Shown here: in pieces, positions 34,470 to 43,307 of the stretch
Position numbering within the stretch: position 1 is the stretch's first letter
Layout of the letters: the number at the start of each line of letters is the position of its first letter
From: Sulfuricurvum sp.
GTDB lineage: Bacteria; Campylobacterota; Campylobacteria; Campylobacterales; Sulfurimonadaceae
Length of the DNA stretch: 64,000 nucleotides
NCBI RefSeq assembly: GCF_028688295.1
Contig: NZ_JAQTYM010000002.1
Location: 37,759 to 101,758, forward strand
Reading direction: 5' to 3'
Program-made: the position numbers and the translations under genes
The notes under the pieces: generated by a model
Told to the model about the DNA's origin: nothing
Seen by the model: the letters and a program-made list of their open reading frames with translations, nothing else
The model's database searches: none

Positions 34470-34883
34470 ATGGGCTATACAATCACGAACCGAATCAATG
34501 TCCTCATCAAAAAAACCTATTACCATCATGAACGATTTCAAGTCGACTCGACATTCGCACTTCTCTATCATGAAAATCCTTTGAGCGTTGTCGAGTTCTC
34601 TCAATATGTCCGAATCTCTGATCACCTTATACAAGTTGACGATCATCATTACTTTGTTATTTTTGCTTTTACCTCACACGATAATGCGTACAAAGCAGCC
34701 CAAAACATTATCCATAAACTGGATAACCATTTTAATGCTACCACTAGCTGTATCGCATTGGATACTTTTAACGCCACGAAATCTGCTCAAAGTGTCTTAA
34801 ATCGATTGGAACAAATACTCTTAGAGACACGTAAAAATCCATTTGTCCGTATCGAGACCGAAGATATTTTAGACCGAAAATAA
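34470..34883 (+). CDS. Degenerate GGDEF-like domain protein
   Basis: A 137-residue soluble protein whose order of segments (FALLYHENPLSVVEFSQYVR, then ISDHLIQVDDHHYFVIFAFT, a helix with AAQNIIHKLDNHF, and a closing SAQSVLNRLEQIL) recalls the fold of diguanylate cyclase domains. It has neither the GG(D/E)EF signature nor an inhibitory site, so it should not make cyclic di-GMP. A receptor or protein-binding role is possible. The assignment is tentative. The start at 34470 (GGA seven bases before) is preferred over 34425. It is followed after 15 bases by a membrane protein, probably in the same transcript. Confidence 0.5.
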   Translation: MGYTITNRINVLIKKTYYHHERFQVDSTFALLYHENPLSVVEFSQYVRISDHLIQVDDHHYFVIFAFTSHDNAYKAAQNIIHKLDNHFNATTSCIALDTFNATKSAQSVLNRLEQILLETRKNPFVRIETEDILDRK

Positions 34884-34898
34884 TATAAAAGAGAGATT

Positions 34899-35429
34899 AT
34901 GGCAAATATACTTACACTCATTATCTTAGCTGTTATAGGATATTGGGCGATGATGATTATTTCTCGTAAAAAACGAGAATTAGCGGATAAAGAGTTGCTA
35001 CATAGAGAACAATTTTTAAAAGAGACTCAGTCACTTTTAAAGATGGAAGCTCCTGTTACCGTCGATATTGCTGAACAATCACCTACACTACAGCCAACTT
35101 CCAACACTGATTTCGTCCAAAAAGTCTCTGATTATTTTAGTGCACAAGGGTATTCGATTACACAATCACCTAAAGCAGAAGGAATTGATCTCATCGGGGT
35201 AAAAGAGAAGGAGTTGTTGCTCATACGCAGTGATAATGTTATCAAAGAGGTTAAAAAAATCGATCTTCAGCTGTTTATCTCAGAATGCAGTGTCTACATC
35301 GATAATAATCCGATGCTAGAGAGCCGATTGTTGATGCGACTATACGCAACCAATCGACCCATTACCGAAGAGGCACAAAGATTTGTACGGGAAAATCCCG
35401 TATCTTTACGTTTAATCGAAGATATTTAA
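34899..35429 (+). CDS. Membrane-anchored protein with degenerate Mrr/RecB-like nuclease domain
   Basis: A 176-residue protein. It has an N-terminal membrane segment (about 4-22, LTLIILAVIGYWAMMIIS), a charged helix, a linker, and a C-terminal domain from about 70. That domain follows the Mrr-type restriction endonuclease pattern: FVQKVSDYFSAQGYSITQSP, then GIDLIGVKEKELLLI. The Asp of GIDLI is present. The Q/ExK catalytic pair expected in the next strand is replaced (LLLIRSDN), so nuclease activity is unlikely. It may bind DNA or protein at the membrane. The GGDEF-like gene lies upstream. Confidence 0.55.
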   Translation: MANILTLIILAVIGYWAMMIISRKKRELADKELLHREQFLKETQSLLKMEAPVTVDIAEQSPTLQPTSNTDFVQKVSDYFSAQGYSITQSPKAEGIDLIGVKEKELLLIRSDNVIKEVKKIDLQLFISECSVYIDNNPMLESRLLMRLYATNRPITEEAQRFVRENPVSLRLIEDI

Positions 35430-35434
35430 AACCC

Positions 35435-36100
35435 TTAACGATCGTGTTGGTTGCCGTGTCCTTTGTTTCCATTGCCACGATCGTCACGTGAATCTTTACG
35501 ATCATCTCTCAATTCTCTGCGGTCCTCTTTAAGTTCACGTCGATCCTCACGAATCTCTCTGCGATCTTCACGTATCTCTTTCCGGTTATCACGGTAATGT
35601 CGATCGATACGATCGTAATGATCACCTCCACGACGACGCTCAATCACCTGATCAGGGCTGATACGATGATAATCGGAGAGAAAACGTACATTAACCAGAT
35701 CAACAATCTCACGGTCATGCAAACGGTGCTTTTTATTATAACCGTATGATTTACCGTATGGAGGGCCGTATGATCGACCTGTATCTACCACGTAAATGGT
35801 TCTAGGATCAAGCCCAAGACGGACGGTGATATCCCACCAACTTTGGCCACGTAGACGCAAATCGGTAATATATCCAACATCTCGATGTGCATGACGAGCT
35901 AGATAATAGGCTACCCCTACCTCTTCGCGTGGGATACGTCGCTCAACGACGACAACTTCTCGCTGCGGCACATGGTAATAATCCCCGATTGAGAGAGAAA
36001 AACCGTCGATTTTTCCATCTGAACCTGAAACGCCTATATCAAAATTTGATCCGAAAAGAAGAGTTCCGGCCAATACGAAAGCGTATGCTGTAGTTTTCAT
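35435..36100 (-). CDS. Secreted protein with Arg/Glu/Asp heptad repeats
   Basis: A 221-residue exported protein with a signal peptide (MKTTAYAFVLAGTLLFGSN). Its middle part contains REEVGVAYYLARHAHRDV and GQSWWDITVRLGLDPRTIYV, a pattern seen in small proteins of unknown function in other proteobacteria. The last 60 residues are seven-residue repeats of the type REIREDR, followed by a Gly/Asn/His tail. The repeats reflect 21-base repeats in the DNA. The frame runs to 36130, but the ATG at 36098-36100 has AAAGGAG. Function unknown; the charged coil may bind the envelope or metals. Confidence 0.65.
   Translation of the reverse strand: MKTTAYAFVLAGTLLFGSNFDIGVSGSDGKIDGFSLSIGDYYHVPQREVVVVERRIPREEVGVAYYLARHAHRDVGYITDLRLRGQSWWDITVRLGLDPRTIYVVDTGRSYGPPYGKSYGYNKKHRLHDREIVDLVNVRFLSDYHRISPDQVIERRRGGDHYDRIDRHYRDNRKEIREDRREIREDRRELKEDRRELRDDRKDSRDDRGNGNKGHGNQHDR
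35478..35582 (-). repeat. Five imperfect 21-bp tandem repeats in a coding region
   Basis: Units start at 35478, 35499, 35520, 35541 and 35562. Each is 21 bases and resembles CGATCTTCACGTATCTCTTT on the plus strand. They encode the heptad REIREDR-type repeat of the secreted protein. A change in unit number would keep the frame. Confidence 0.75.
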
Positions 36101-36186
36101 GTATGACTCCTTTGAGTTTATAAGGAGCATTGTAACGACTATTTGTGTATTAATGGTGAATACAAAGAAGAGAAAAAAAATCGATT

Positions 36187-37764
36187 TTAAATATTATTAG
36201 TAAAATAGCGTCCGACACCTTCAACCAAACCATCTGTCAAAAAGCGTTGATATTTATCATCGGCAATACGATGCGATTCTTCAGGATGACTGATATAACC
36301 TACTTCTAAAAGTACGGCTGGCATTTGAGCACCGACAAGAACCCAAAATGGAGCTTCGCGTACACCATTATCATGCACAGAGGGAAATTGTTTGCGTAAA
36401 CTGCCTAGTATCCCTTTTTGCAAATCGATAGCAAGTTTGTTGGAAGCGATGATTTTTTCTTTATTCAAAAAGCTCAGGAAACTAAGTTTCCCGTATTGAC
36501 CCATCTCTTCCATCTCTTCAGAGTTTTCTAAAGCCGCAACCCTCATAGAACGCTCACTTCGTGTTGGTGAAAGAAAATATGTCTCCAACCCTTGTGCACC
36601 ATTGGGATCTGAAGTTTTAGGAATAGAATTGGCATGTACCGAAATGAAGAGATCTGCTTCTTTGTTATTCGCAAACTTAGTACGGTCTTTAAGTTCAATA
36701 AACGTATCGTTACTTCGAGTCATGTAAACGGTATATCCTTGCTCACGAAGCTTTTCACTGAGTTGTGAGGATATATTCAGAACAATCTCTTTTTCCATAA
36801 ATCCATTACCGACAGCCCCGCTATCTTTTCCACCATGGCCTGGATCAATAACAATGATCTTTTTACTGCGATCACGCGGTGTAACACTTACAAGTGGAGG
36901 AAGTGCCGCGATAAGCGGTTCTTTTATTTCTGTTGGCACAGGTGGAGTGGATGCCAGAGGGGGAGTATTTTTAGGTGCTTCTAAAGAAAGATCAATGTAA
37001 AGAACTGAACCTTTAGGCATTGGCTTAATCGACATTGGTTGGTTATGTTCAATCACTAAACGAAGGGTTTTTGAATCAAATTGGGCCATCTTGATTCGAT
37101 TAATACTTTGATGTTCCAAGGTTTGTGTTTTTGAAAGTAATGAAGCATCGATATCAATAATATACCGAAATCTTTGTTTATCGGCCTCAATAATTTTTGA
37201 CATTCGAATTTCAGAAAGCTGAATCGGCGTATCGAATACAAGTTCAAGCCCTTTATCTCTCCATCTGCTATCAAGAAGGCGATGACGCATTGTCATAGAG
37301 ATTTCATCCGTATGAATCATATTTTCTGATTTAATCATTTTTTCGGGTTCAGGGGTTAGAAATCTACTCGCTGCAAGTGCCGGTTTGAATGTTTTATCAT
37401 AAATGACTGAAGGAACGACTGAAGCGGCTACAGGTGCTTCTACTAAAAGGGGAGATTTAGCAATCGGTTCATTTTTTTTAATGAGGGGTTTAATCTTCGC
37501 TAAATCTGACTGGTATTTACTGACGTCAATCCCAAGTTTTTCACCACCGACAACAATCCCCTCTAGCGCTTCAGTTGCTAAAACTTTGTTCTTATCCAAA
37601 GTGGCTCGTAAATAAATCGTTTTGCACTCGTTATATCCACGAAATTGTTCAACTTCATCATTGCTCTCTAGCGCTTTTTTTGCAGCTTCTAAACGACTGT
37701 TTTCAGTTGCGCCCATTGCTAAAGCAACACATAAAAAGGTTAAAAATACAATACGAATTAGCAC
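36187..37764 (-). CDS. amiC: N-acetylmuramoyl-L-alanine amidase (AmiA/AmiC type)
   Basis: A periplasmic zinc amidase that cuts the bond between MurNAc and the stem peptide during cell separation. It has 525 residues with a signal peptide (1-17), an N-terminal helical region and an AMIN-like domain (about 140-265). A Pro-rich linker leads to the Amidase_3 domain (300-520). Zinc ligands are seen in IDPGHGGKDSGA (His), MEKEIVLN (Glu) and FISVHANS (His). The start is GTG at 37762-37764. It is the last gene of the pyrH-rpoZ-spoT-tyrS-nitronate monooxygenase operon, as in C. jejuni, where the gene is called amiA. Confidence 0.93.
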   Translation of the reverse strand: MLIRIVFLTFLCVALAMGATENSRLEAAKKALESNDEVEQFRGYNECKTIYLRATLDKNKVLATEALEGIVVGGEKLGIDVSKYQSDLAKIKPLIKKNEPIAKSPLLVEAPVAASVVPSVIYDKTFKPALAASRFLTPEPEKMIKSENMIHTDEISMTMRHRLLDSRWRDKGLELVFDTPIQLSEIRMSKIIEADKQRFRYIIDIDASLLSKTQTLEHQSINRIKMAQFDSKTLRLVIEHNQPMSIKPMPKGSVLYIDLSLEAPKNTPPLASTPPVPTEIKEPLIAALPPLVSVTPRDRSKKIIVIDPGHGGKDSGAVGNGFMEKEIVLNISSQLSEKLREQGYTVYMTRSNDTFIELKDRTKFANNKEADLFISVHANSIPKTSDPNGAQGLETYFLSPTRSERSMRVAALENSEEMEEMGQYGKLSFLSFLNKEKIIASNKLAIDLQKGILGSLRKQFPSVHDNGVREAPFWVLVGAQMPAVLLEVGYISHPEESHRIADDKYQRFLTDGLVEGVGRYFTNNI

Positions 37765-37772
37765 GCTCTCAC

Positions 37773-38864
37773 TTACTCCCCGTGAGTCAGTTTTTCCATC
37801 AATTCTTTGACGGAAATAATCTTATCGATTCGGTAGCCATTACTCCCTGAAAAGAATAAACCAAGTTCTTTATCACCAAGATACGCATCACTCAGACGGT
37901 CTGCTATACAAAATCCTACCTCTTTAGCCTCTACCCCACGATTACACGGGGCGACACAGTTCGAGATACATTTGATCGATGGACCAGTTCGAGTATCGAT
38001 GAGATCTCGTAGGTTTGTTCGTACACCGCGAGCAGGATACCCAACAGGGGATTTCATCAACGTGATATCCTCTTTTTTAGCTGAGAGAAGCACCTCTTTG
38101 AAATTTTCATGGGCATCACATTCATGGGTGCCGATGAAACGAGTACCCATCTGAACCCCCGATGCGCCTAATGCCATCATTTTATCGATATCGTTTTTAT
38201 CCCAAATTCCCCCTGCTGCAATTACCGGCATTCCACCCCACAAAGCAGCTTCTTCGACAACTGGAGCAACAAGGTTTTCAAGCTGGAATTCTTCCATCGC
38301 ACATTGCTCATACGTGAATCCTTGATGTCCTCCACTAAGAGGCCCTTCAAGAATAACGGCATCAGGAAGACGGTTGTACCGTTTTTGCCAACGCTTGCAG
38401 ATGATAGAGAGCGCTTTAGGTGATGATACGATCGGTACCAAAGCGACATCTGGATAGTCTGCCGTAAATTCAGGCATATTGGTCGGTAATCCCGCACCTG
38501 TAATAATGATATCAACCCCTGCTTCACACGCATCCGTGACCACACGTCCGTAGTCGTTGATCGCGTAAAGAATGTTACACGCTAACGGGGCATCTCCACA
38601 AATTTTACGCGCATTTTTGACGATCGCGTCTAACCCTTTTTTAGAGTAAAAATTTTCAGCATCTAAAGGACGATTGGCAATGAGCTTATCCGCATGAACT
38701 TTATTCTCATAATATCCCGTTCCGACCGAACTAATGACACCAAGTCCCCCTTCAGAAGAGACCGCTCCGGCGAGTTTATCCCAGCTGATACCGACACCCA
38801 TTCCACCTTGTACGATCGGAATTTTAATGGTGTGCTTGCCGATTTGAATTGGATTTAAGCTCAT
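37773..38864 (-). CDS. Nitronate monooxygenase-type FMN protein
   Basis: A TIM-barrel flavoenzyme of the 2-nitropropane dioxygenase/FabK superfamily, 363 residues. It begins with the family PIVQGGMGVGISWDKLAGAVS and has GGLGVISSVGTGYY, a central IIITGAGLPTN, HQGFTYEQ and the FMN phosphate loop VIAAGGIWDKNDI...GASGVQMGTRF. A Cys-containing tail (CISNCVAPCNRGVEAKEVGFC) is odd for plain nitronate monooxygenases and could bind metal. The reaction in vivo is unknown; FabK-like enoyl reductase activity is less likely given the operon. It overlaps tyrS by four bases. Confidence 0.8.
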   Translation of the reverse strand: MSLNPIQIGKHTIKIPIVQGGMGVGISWDKLAGAVSSEGGLGVISSVGTGYYENKVHADKLIANRPLDAENFYSKKGLDAIVKNARKICGDAPLACNILYAINDYGRVVTDACEAGVDIIITGAGLPTNMPEFTADYPDVALVPIVSSPKALSIICKRWQKRYNRLPDAVILEGPLSGGHQGFTYEQCAMEEFQLENLVAPVVEEAALWGGMPVIAAGGIWDKNDIDKMMALGASGVQMGTRFIGTHECDAHENFKEVLLSAKKEDITLMKSPVGYPARGVRTNLRDLIDTRTGPSIKCISNCVAPCNRGVEAKEVGFCIADRLSDAYLGDKELGLFFSGSNGYRIDKIISVKELMEKLTHGE

Positions 38865-40063
38865 TGGGTTACCTTTAATCGCGCAAATTTTCGTTTTCCG
38901 ACTTGAAGGATATATTCACCCGCTTCAAGTTGGTATTGCTCATCGCTTAGTTTGTTTTGATCGATTTTAACAGAGCCTTGCTTAATCTCCCTACGGGCTT
39001 GTGAAGTAGAAGGACTTAAAGCACAATCAACCAATGCTTTAGCAATCCAAATCGGACCTTCAAGAGTAAACTCATCCATTTCACTCGGAATTTCACTCTG
39101 AGCATGGACACGCTCAAACTCCTCTTGTGCAGCTAATGCCGCTTCCTCGGAGTGAAACCGTGTCGTGATCTCTAATGCAAGGGATTCTTTCACTTTTTTC
39201 GGATGAAGTGAGCCGTTTTCCACTCCTGCTTTAAGTGCTTCGATTGCATCAAGCGTTTGTGTACTCAAAAGCTCATAATAACGCCACATTAATGTATCAC
39301 TGATACTGAGAATCTTTCCGAACATCTCGTTCGGCTCATCGGCAACGGCGATATAGTTCCCTAATGATTTAGACATTTTTTGAACGCCGTCAAGCCCTTC
39401 GAGAATCGGCATCATAAGGACCGATTGCTCTTTTCCAATCTCATAAACACGTTGCAGATGACGCCCCATCAAGAGGTTGAATTTTTGATCCGTTCCGCCG
39501 ATCTCAATGTCACTTTTGAGATGAACGCTGTCATATCCTTGTAGCAACGGGTATAAGAATTCACTGATAGAGATCGAGATTCCTGCTTTATGACGTTTAT
39601 CGAAATCATCTCGCTCCAACATACGGGCTACATTATAGGTCGTAGTGAGTTCCAACATCCCCGCCGCACCGAGAGGATTAATCCAATCGGCGTTGAAAAC
39701 AACGGTCGTTTTTTCAGGATCAAGGATTTTGAACACTTGGCTCTTATAGCTATGGGCATTCTCCTGAATTTGTGCTGGAAGTAGTTTTTTACGCGTTTCA
39801 CTTTTCCCCGTAGGGTCACCGATTTGTGCGGTGAAATCGCCGATCAAAAACTGGATGCGTCCTCCGAATTTTTGAAACGCGGCAAGCTTTTGAAGCAACA
39901 CGGTATGCCCTAAATGCAAATCCGGGGCGGTAGGATCGAATCCCGCTTTAACCGTATAGGTTTCCCCTTTTTCAAAAAAGTTTTTTAACAGTGTCTCAAG
40001 GCGTGCTTCGTCAATAATCTCAGCAGTGCCGCGTCTAATTTCTCGTAAGGCTGTTTGTATCAT
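38861..40063 (-). CDS. tyrS: Tyrosyl-tRNA synthetase
   Basis: Charges tRNA-Tyr. It has 400 residues, of the TyrZ-like type. The class I motif is seen as HLGHTVLLQKL; KMSKSLGNYIAV lies near residue 233. The tyrosine pocket is in the middle, and a C-terminal S4 RNA-binding domain ends the protein (SQARREIKQGSVKIDQNKL). It is three bases downstream of spoT and overlaps the next gene by four bases. Confidence 0.97.
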   Translation of the reverse strand: MIQTALREIRRGTAEIIDEARLETLLKNFFEKGETYTVKAGFDPTAPDLHLGHTVLLQKLAAFQKFGGRIQFLIGDFTAQIGDPTGKSETRKKLLPAQIQENAHSYKSQVFKILDPEKTTVVFNADWINPLGAAGMLELTTTYNVARMLERDDFDKRHKAGISISISEFLYPLLQGYDSVHLKSDIEIGGTDQKFNLLMGRHLQRVYEIGKEQSVLMMPILEGLDGVQKMSKSLGNYIAVADEPNEMFGKILSISDTLMWRYYELLSTQTLDAIEALKAGVENGSLHPKKVKESLALEITTRFHSEEAALAAQEEFERVHAQSEIPSEMDEFTLEGPIWIAKALVDCALSPSTSQARREIKQGSVKIDQNKLSDEQYQLEAGEYILQVGKRKFARLKVTQ

Positions 40064-40066
40064 GAT

Positions 40067-42223
40067 TTATCCTTGGCTTCGGTACGCGTCATCGGTCCGA
40101 AAAAATTGTATGATTTTCCCTTTTTTCTCTAATTTGGAGCGAAGGCGATTGATATCGGCTTCCAGGGTTTGAAACTCCATTTCACAATACTGAGTATGCT
40201 CTGATTTCTCTTTTCCCAGTTCAATCGAGTTAATATCGGCTCCCATTTTCGCCATGTAGGTGAGTAAATCAGCAAGTACCCCTTTAGCACTTTGCATACT
40301 AACAATCAGGTGATAGCGAAAATAGTGTTGTGCTTTCCATCGTACAAAAACCATCGCCTCTCTACGATCGATTATTCCTGCAGCATTTTTACACATTTTA
40401 TGGTGAACATGCGCTTTCCCTTGCTGTAAAAAGGCAACAATTTCATCACCTGTTTTAGGATGACAGCAATAATCAAATACTGCATCATTTACACTGCTAT
40501 TGGCATAAACTTCCAACGATGCAAAAACATACGGTTTTAATCGGAAACGATTTCGAGAGAGAAAGCTGAATCGATTATTTTCACCTAGTTCCTGAGTAAA
40601 CCGATTAATAGTCTCTTTCAGTAAATCCAGTTCACTTGGAATGCGATGACGTTGTTCTTCAAGATGTGTTTGGGTAAATAACTCATCGATACGAACCGGA
40701 TCCATACTAAAGATAGTACTCAAAATATTAATTCCAGTCTCAGTGTCAATCGCTTTGATTCTCTGATTACAGTTCGTCCGCATACTTGCTTTAGCTCGAG
40801 AGGTTTTAACGGCATCGATCCAACTACAGCGATTGATTTTTTTACTTCCCGTTACAATTTTAATCATGTCTCCGTTATGCAATTCACTCAACAAAGAAGC
40901 TTTTTCTTTATTAATTAAGCACCCCTCTGCACTGTCGCCTATCTCGGTATGTACTGCATACGCAAAATCAAGTGCTACCGCACCATGAGGGAGAGTAAAC
41001 GGTTTCCCTTTTGGAGAAAAAACACTGATATCTTCACTGTAAAGATCATTTTTAATTAACTCATAAAATGCTTCTACCGACTCATTTTGATATTGGAGAT
41101 TATGGAGCCAATCTAAACTGATAGGATTGTTTCCCCCACTTTTATATTTCCAATGGGCCGCGACCCCAAGTTCAGCAGTAGCATGCATTTCATAGGTACG
41201 AATTTGAACTTCATAAATAGCACTTTCATGAAAAACAGTCGTGTGAAGTGTTTGATATCCATTCTCTTTAGGAATGGCGATATAATCTTTGAAACGGGAA
41301 GAAAGTGGTTGAAAACTAAGATGAACCATTCCGAAAACACGATAACAATCAATCGGTTTTTTAACCAAAATCCGTACGGCTAAGAGATCAAGAATCTCAT
41401 CGATACTGATCCCTTTGCGTTGCATTTTTAGATAAATGGAGTAATGATGTTTAACACGGCTAAGAATCTCAAAGTCTTCTTCATTGAAACCATTTTCCAA
41501 CATCATTTTGGTCAGTTTTTCGCAAAAATCATTTAACCGTGTATTGATCGAGCGATAATTTTCTTCCAAATAACTATCTATTGCCAATTTTTCTTCTTGA
41601 AATAGATAGTGAAAACTTAAATCTTCCAAAAGATTTTTCAAATAAGAGATCCCTAGACGCTGAGAAATAGGGGCATAAACAACGAGAGTTTCTTCGGCGA
41701 TACGATGCTGTTTGGCAGGGGAAAGAGCTCCTAATGTTAACATATTATGTAGCCGATCACATAACTTGACTACTAAAACTCGAACATCTTCGATTGAAGC
41801 CACTAGCATCTTACGAAATGAGAGTGCCGAAACGACTAATTTTTCATCAGAATTTGAAGGGAGAAGTTGCGCATCACGGATGGTATCGATTTTCGTCAAT
41901 CCCTCAACCAAATGAGCTACATCATCACCATAATCACGAGAAACTTCATCAATAGTAATATTGGTATCTTCAATAACGTCATGAAGAAGGGCTGCGATCA
42001 CCATCGCTTCATCACCAGTGATAGTTGCAACAATCGAAGCAACCAATACCGGATGAACAATATAAGGTTCGCCACTTTTACGAAATTGATTTTTATGAGC
42101 TTCTTGAGAAAAATTTAGCGCATTTTGAATAGCACTTGAGGGGAGGATATGTTTATAGAGATGTGCGATTGCACTCTCTACATCATTGATTCCGATTACG
42201 TTTTCTATGTCGATTGTATTCAA
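40067..42223 (-). CDS. spoT: Bifunctional (p)ppGpp synthetase/hydrolase (Rel/SpoT)
   Basis: The only RelA/SpoT homologue in the window, 718 residues, and likely the sole long Rsh enzyme as in other members of the phylum. The HD hydrolase domain is intact (ALLHDVIEDT, HRIAEETLVVYAPISQRLG). The synthetase domain follows with DLLAVRILVKKPIDCYRVFG and IAIPKENGYQTLHTTV. Then come TGS (ISVFSPKGKPFTLPHGAVALDFAYAVH), a zinc-finger-like region and a C-terminal ACT domain. The start is TTG at 42221-42223 with no clear ribosome site, 22 bases after rpoZ; this may keep its level low. Confidence 0.93.
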   Translation of the reverse strand: MNTIDIENVIGINDVESAIAHLYKHILPSSAIQNALNFSQEAHKNQFRKSGEPYIVHPVLVASIVATITGDEAMVIAALLHDVIEDTNITIDEVSRDYGDDVAHLVEGLTKIDTIRDAQLLPSNSDEKLVVSALSFRKMLVASIEDVRVLVVKLCDRLHNMLTLGALSPAKQHRIAEETLVVYAPISQRLGISYLKNLLEDLSFHYLFQEEKLAIDSYLEENYRSINTRLNDFCEKLTKMMLENGFNEEDFEILSRVKHHYSIYLKMQRKGISIDEILDLLAVRILVKKPIDCYRVFGMVHLSFQPLSSRFKDYIAIPKENGYQTLHTTVFHESAIYEVQIRTYEMHATAELGVAAHWKYKSGGNNPISLDWLHNLQYQNESVEAFYELIKNDLYSEDISVFSPKGKPFTLPHGAVALDFAYAVHTEIGDSAEGCLINKEKASLLSELHNGDMIKIVTGSKKINRCSWIDAVKTSRAKASMRTNCNQRIKAIDTETGINILSTIFSMDPVRIDELFTQTHLEEQRHRIPSELDLLKETINRFTQELGENNRFSFLSRNRFRLKPYVFASLEVYANSSVNDAVFDYCCHPKTGDEIVAFLQQGKAHVHHKMCKNAAGIIDRREAMVFVRWKAQHYFRYHLIVSMQSAKGVLADLLTYMAKMGADINSIELGKEKSEHTQYCEMEFQTLEADINRLRSKLEKKGKIIQFFRTDDAYRSQG

Positions 42224-42245
42224 TGATGCAGCTTTAAATTAAAAA

Positions 42246-42461
42246 TTAGTCTCTATCTACAAAACCTTTGATAGTGATATGCCCCTCGGCAATCTCCATC
42301 AAAGCGATATCAGCGGTTTTAGCTTTTTTTACATCTACATTAAGCTTAGTTGTTGCTCCATTTAGAAGCTCTTCTGAGCGTTTTGCAACAGCAATAGCCA
42401 ATTGGTAACGGTCGATATTAGCAGTTTCAAGTGCTTTTGCAGTGAGTTGTTCAAGTCTCAT
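42246..42461 (-). CDS. rpoZ: RNA polymerase omega subunit
   Basis: A small RNA polymerase subunit that helps assembly and forms part of a ppGpp site in some bacteria. It has 71 residues with MRLEQLTAKALETANIDRYQLAIAVAKRSEEL, the omega core, and a C-terminal half with ALMEIAEGHITIKG. It lies between pyrH and spoT, the common rpoZ-spoT neighbourhood. Confidence 0.9.
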   Translation of the reverse strand: MRLEQLTAKALETANIDRYQLAIAVAKRSEELLNGATTKLNVDVKKAKTADIALMEIAEGHITIKGFVDRD

Positions 42462-42478
42462 TTAGTATCCTTTTAGGT

Positions 42479-43222
<744 letters not shown>

Positions 43223-43235
43223 TTAAATTACGCGT

Positions 43236-43241
43236 ATTATA
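43236..43241 (-). promoter_or_regulatory. Promoter -10 box for the pyrH operon
   Basis: TATAAT on the minus strand 46 bases upstream of pyrH. The leader between contains a short inverted repeat CATCT-T-AGATG (43206-43216), which could fold in the mRNA. Confidence 0.6.
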
Positions 43242-43307
43242 CTTTATTGTCGCTTTAAGGTTGCTTTGATTACACTAAGCTTCATAATGGGCAAAGGAAA
43301 TGGTGAG

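Noticed and set aside
35478..35582. CRISPR-like array
   Set aside because: The repeats are contiguous 21-base units without spacers and lie inside a coding frame.
33574..36100. Integrative element inserted in tRNA-Ser
   Set aside because: No integrase gene and no repeat of the tRNA 3' end were found downstream, so only a possible remnant is suggested.
37773..38864. Enoyl-ACP reductase FabK
   Set aside because: The fold is shared, but no fatty acid synthesis genes are nearby and the Cys-rich tail and operon fit the nitronate monooxygenase-like protein known in this phylum.
43266..43307. Longer N-terminus for the unknown protein upstream of the protease
   Set aside because: Starts at 43266 and 43287 lack a ribosome binding site and overlap possible promoter sequence; GTG at 43308 has AAAGGA at nine bases. 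The choice remains open.
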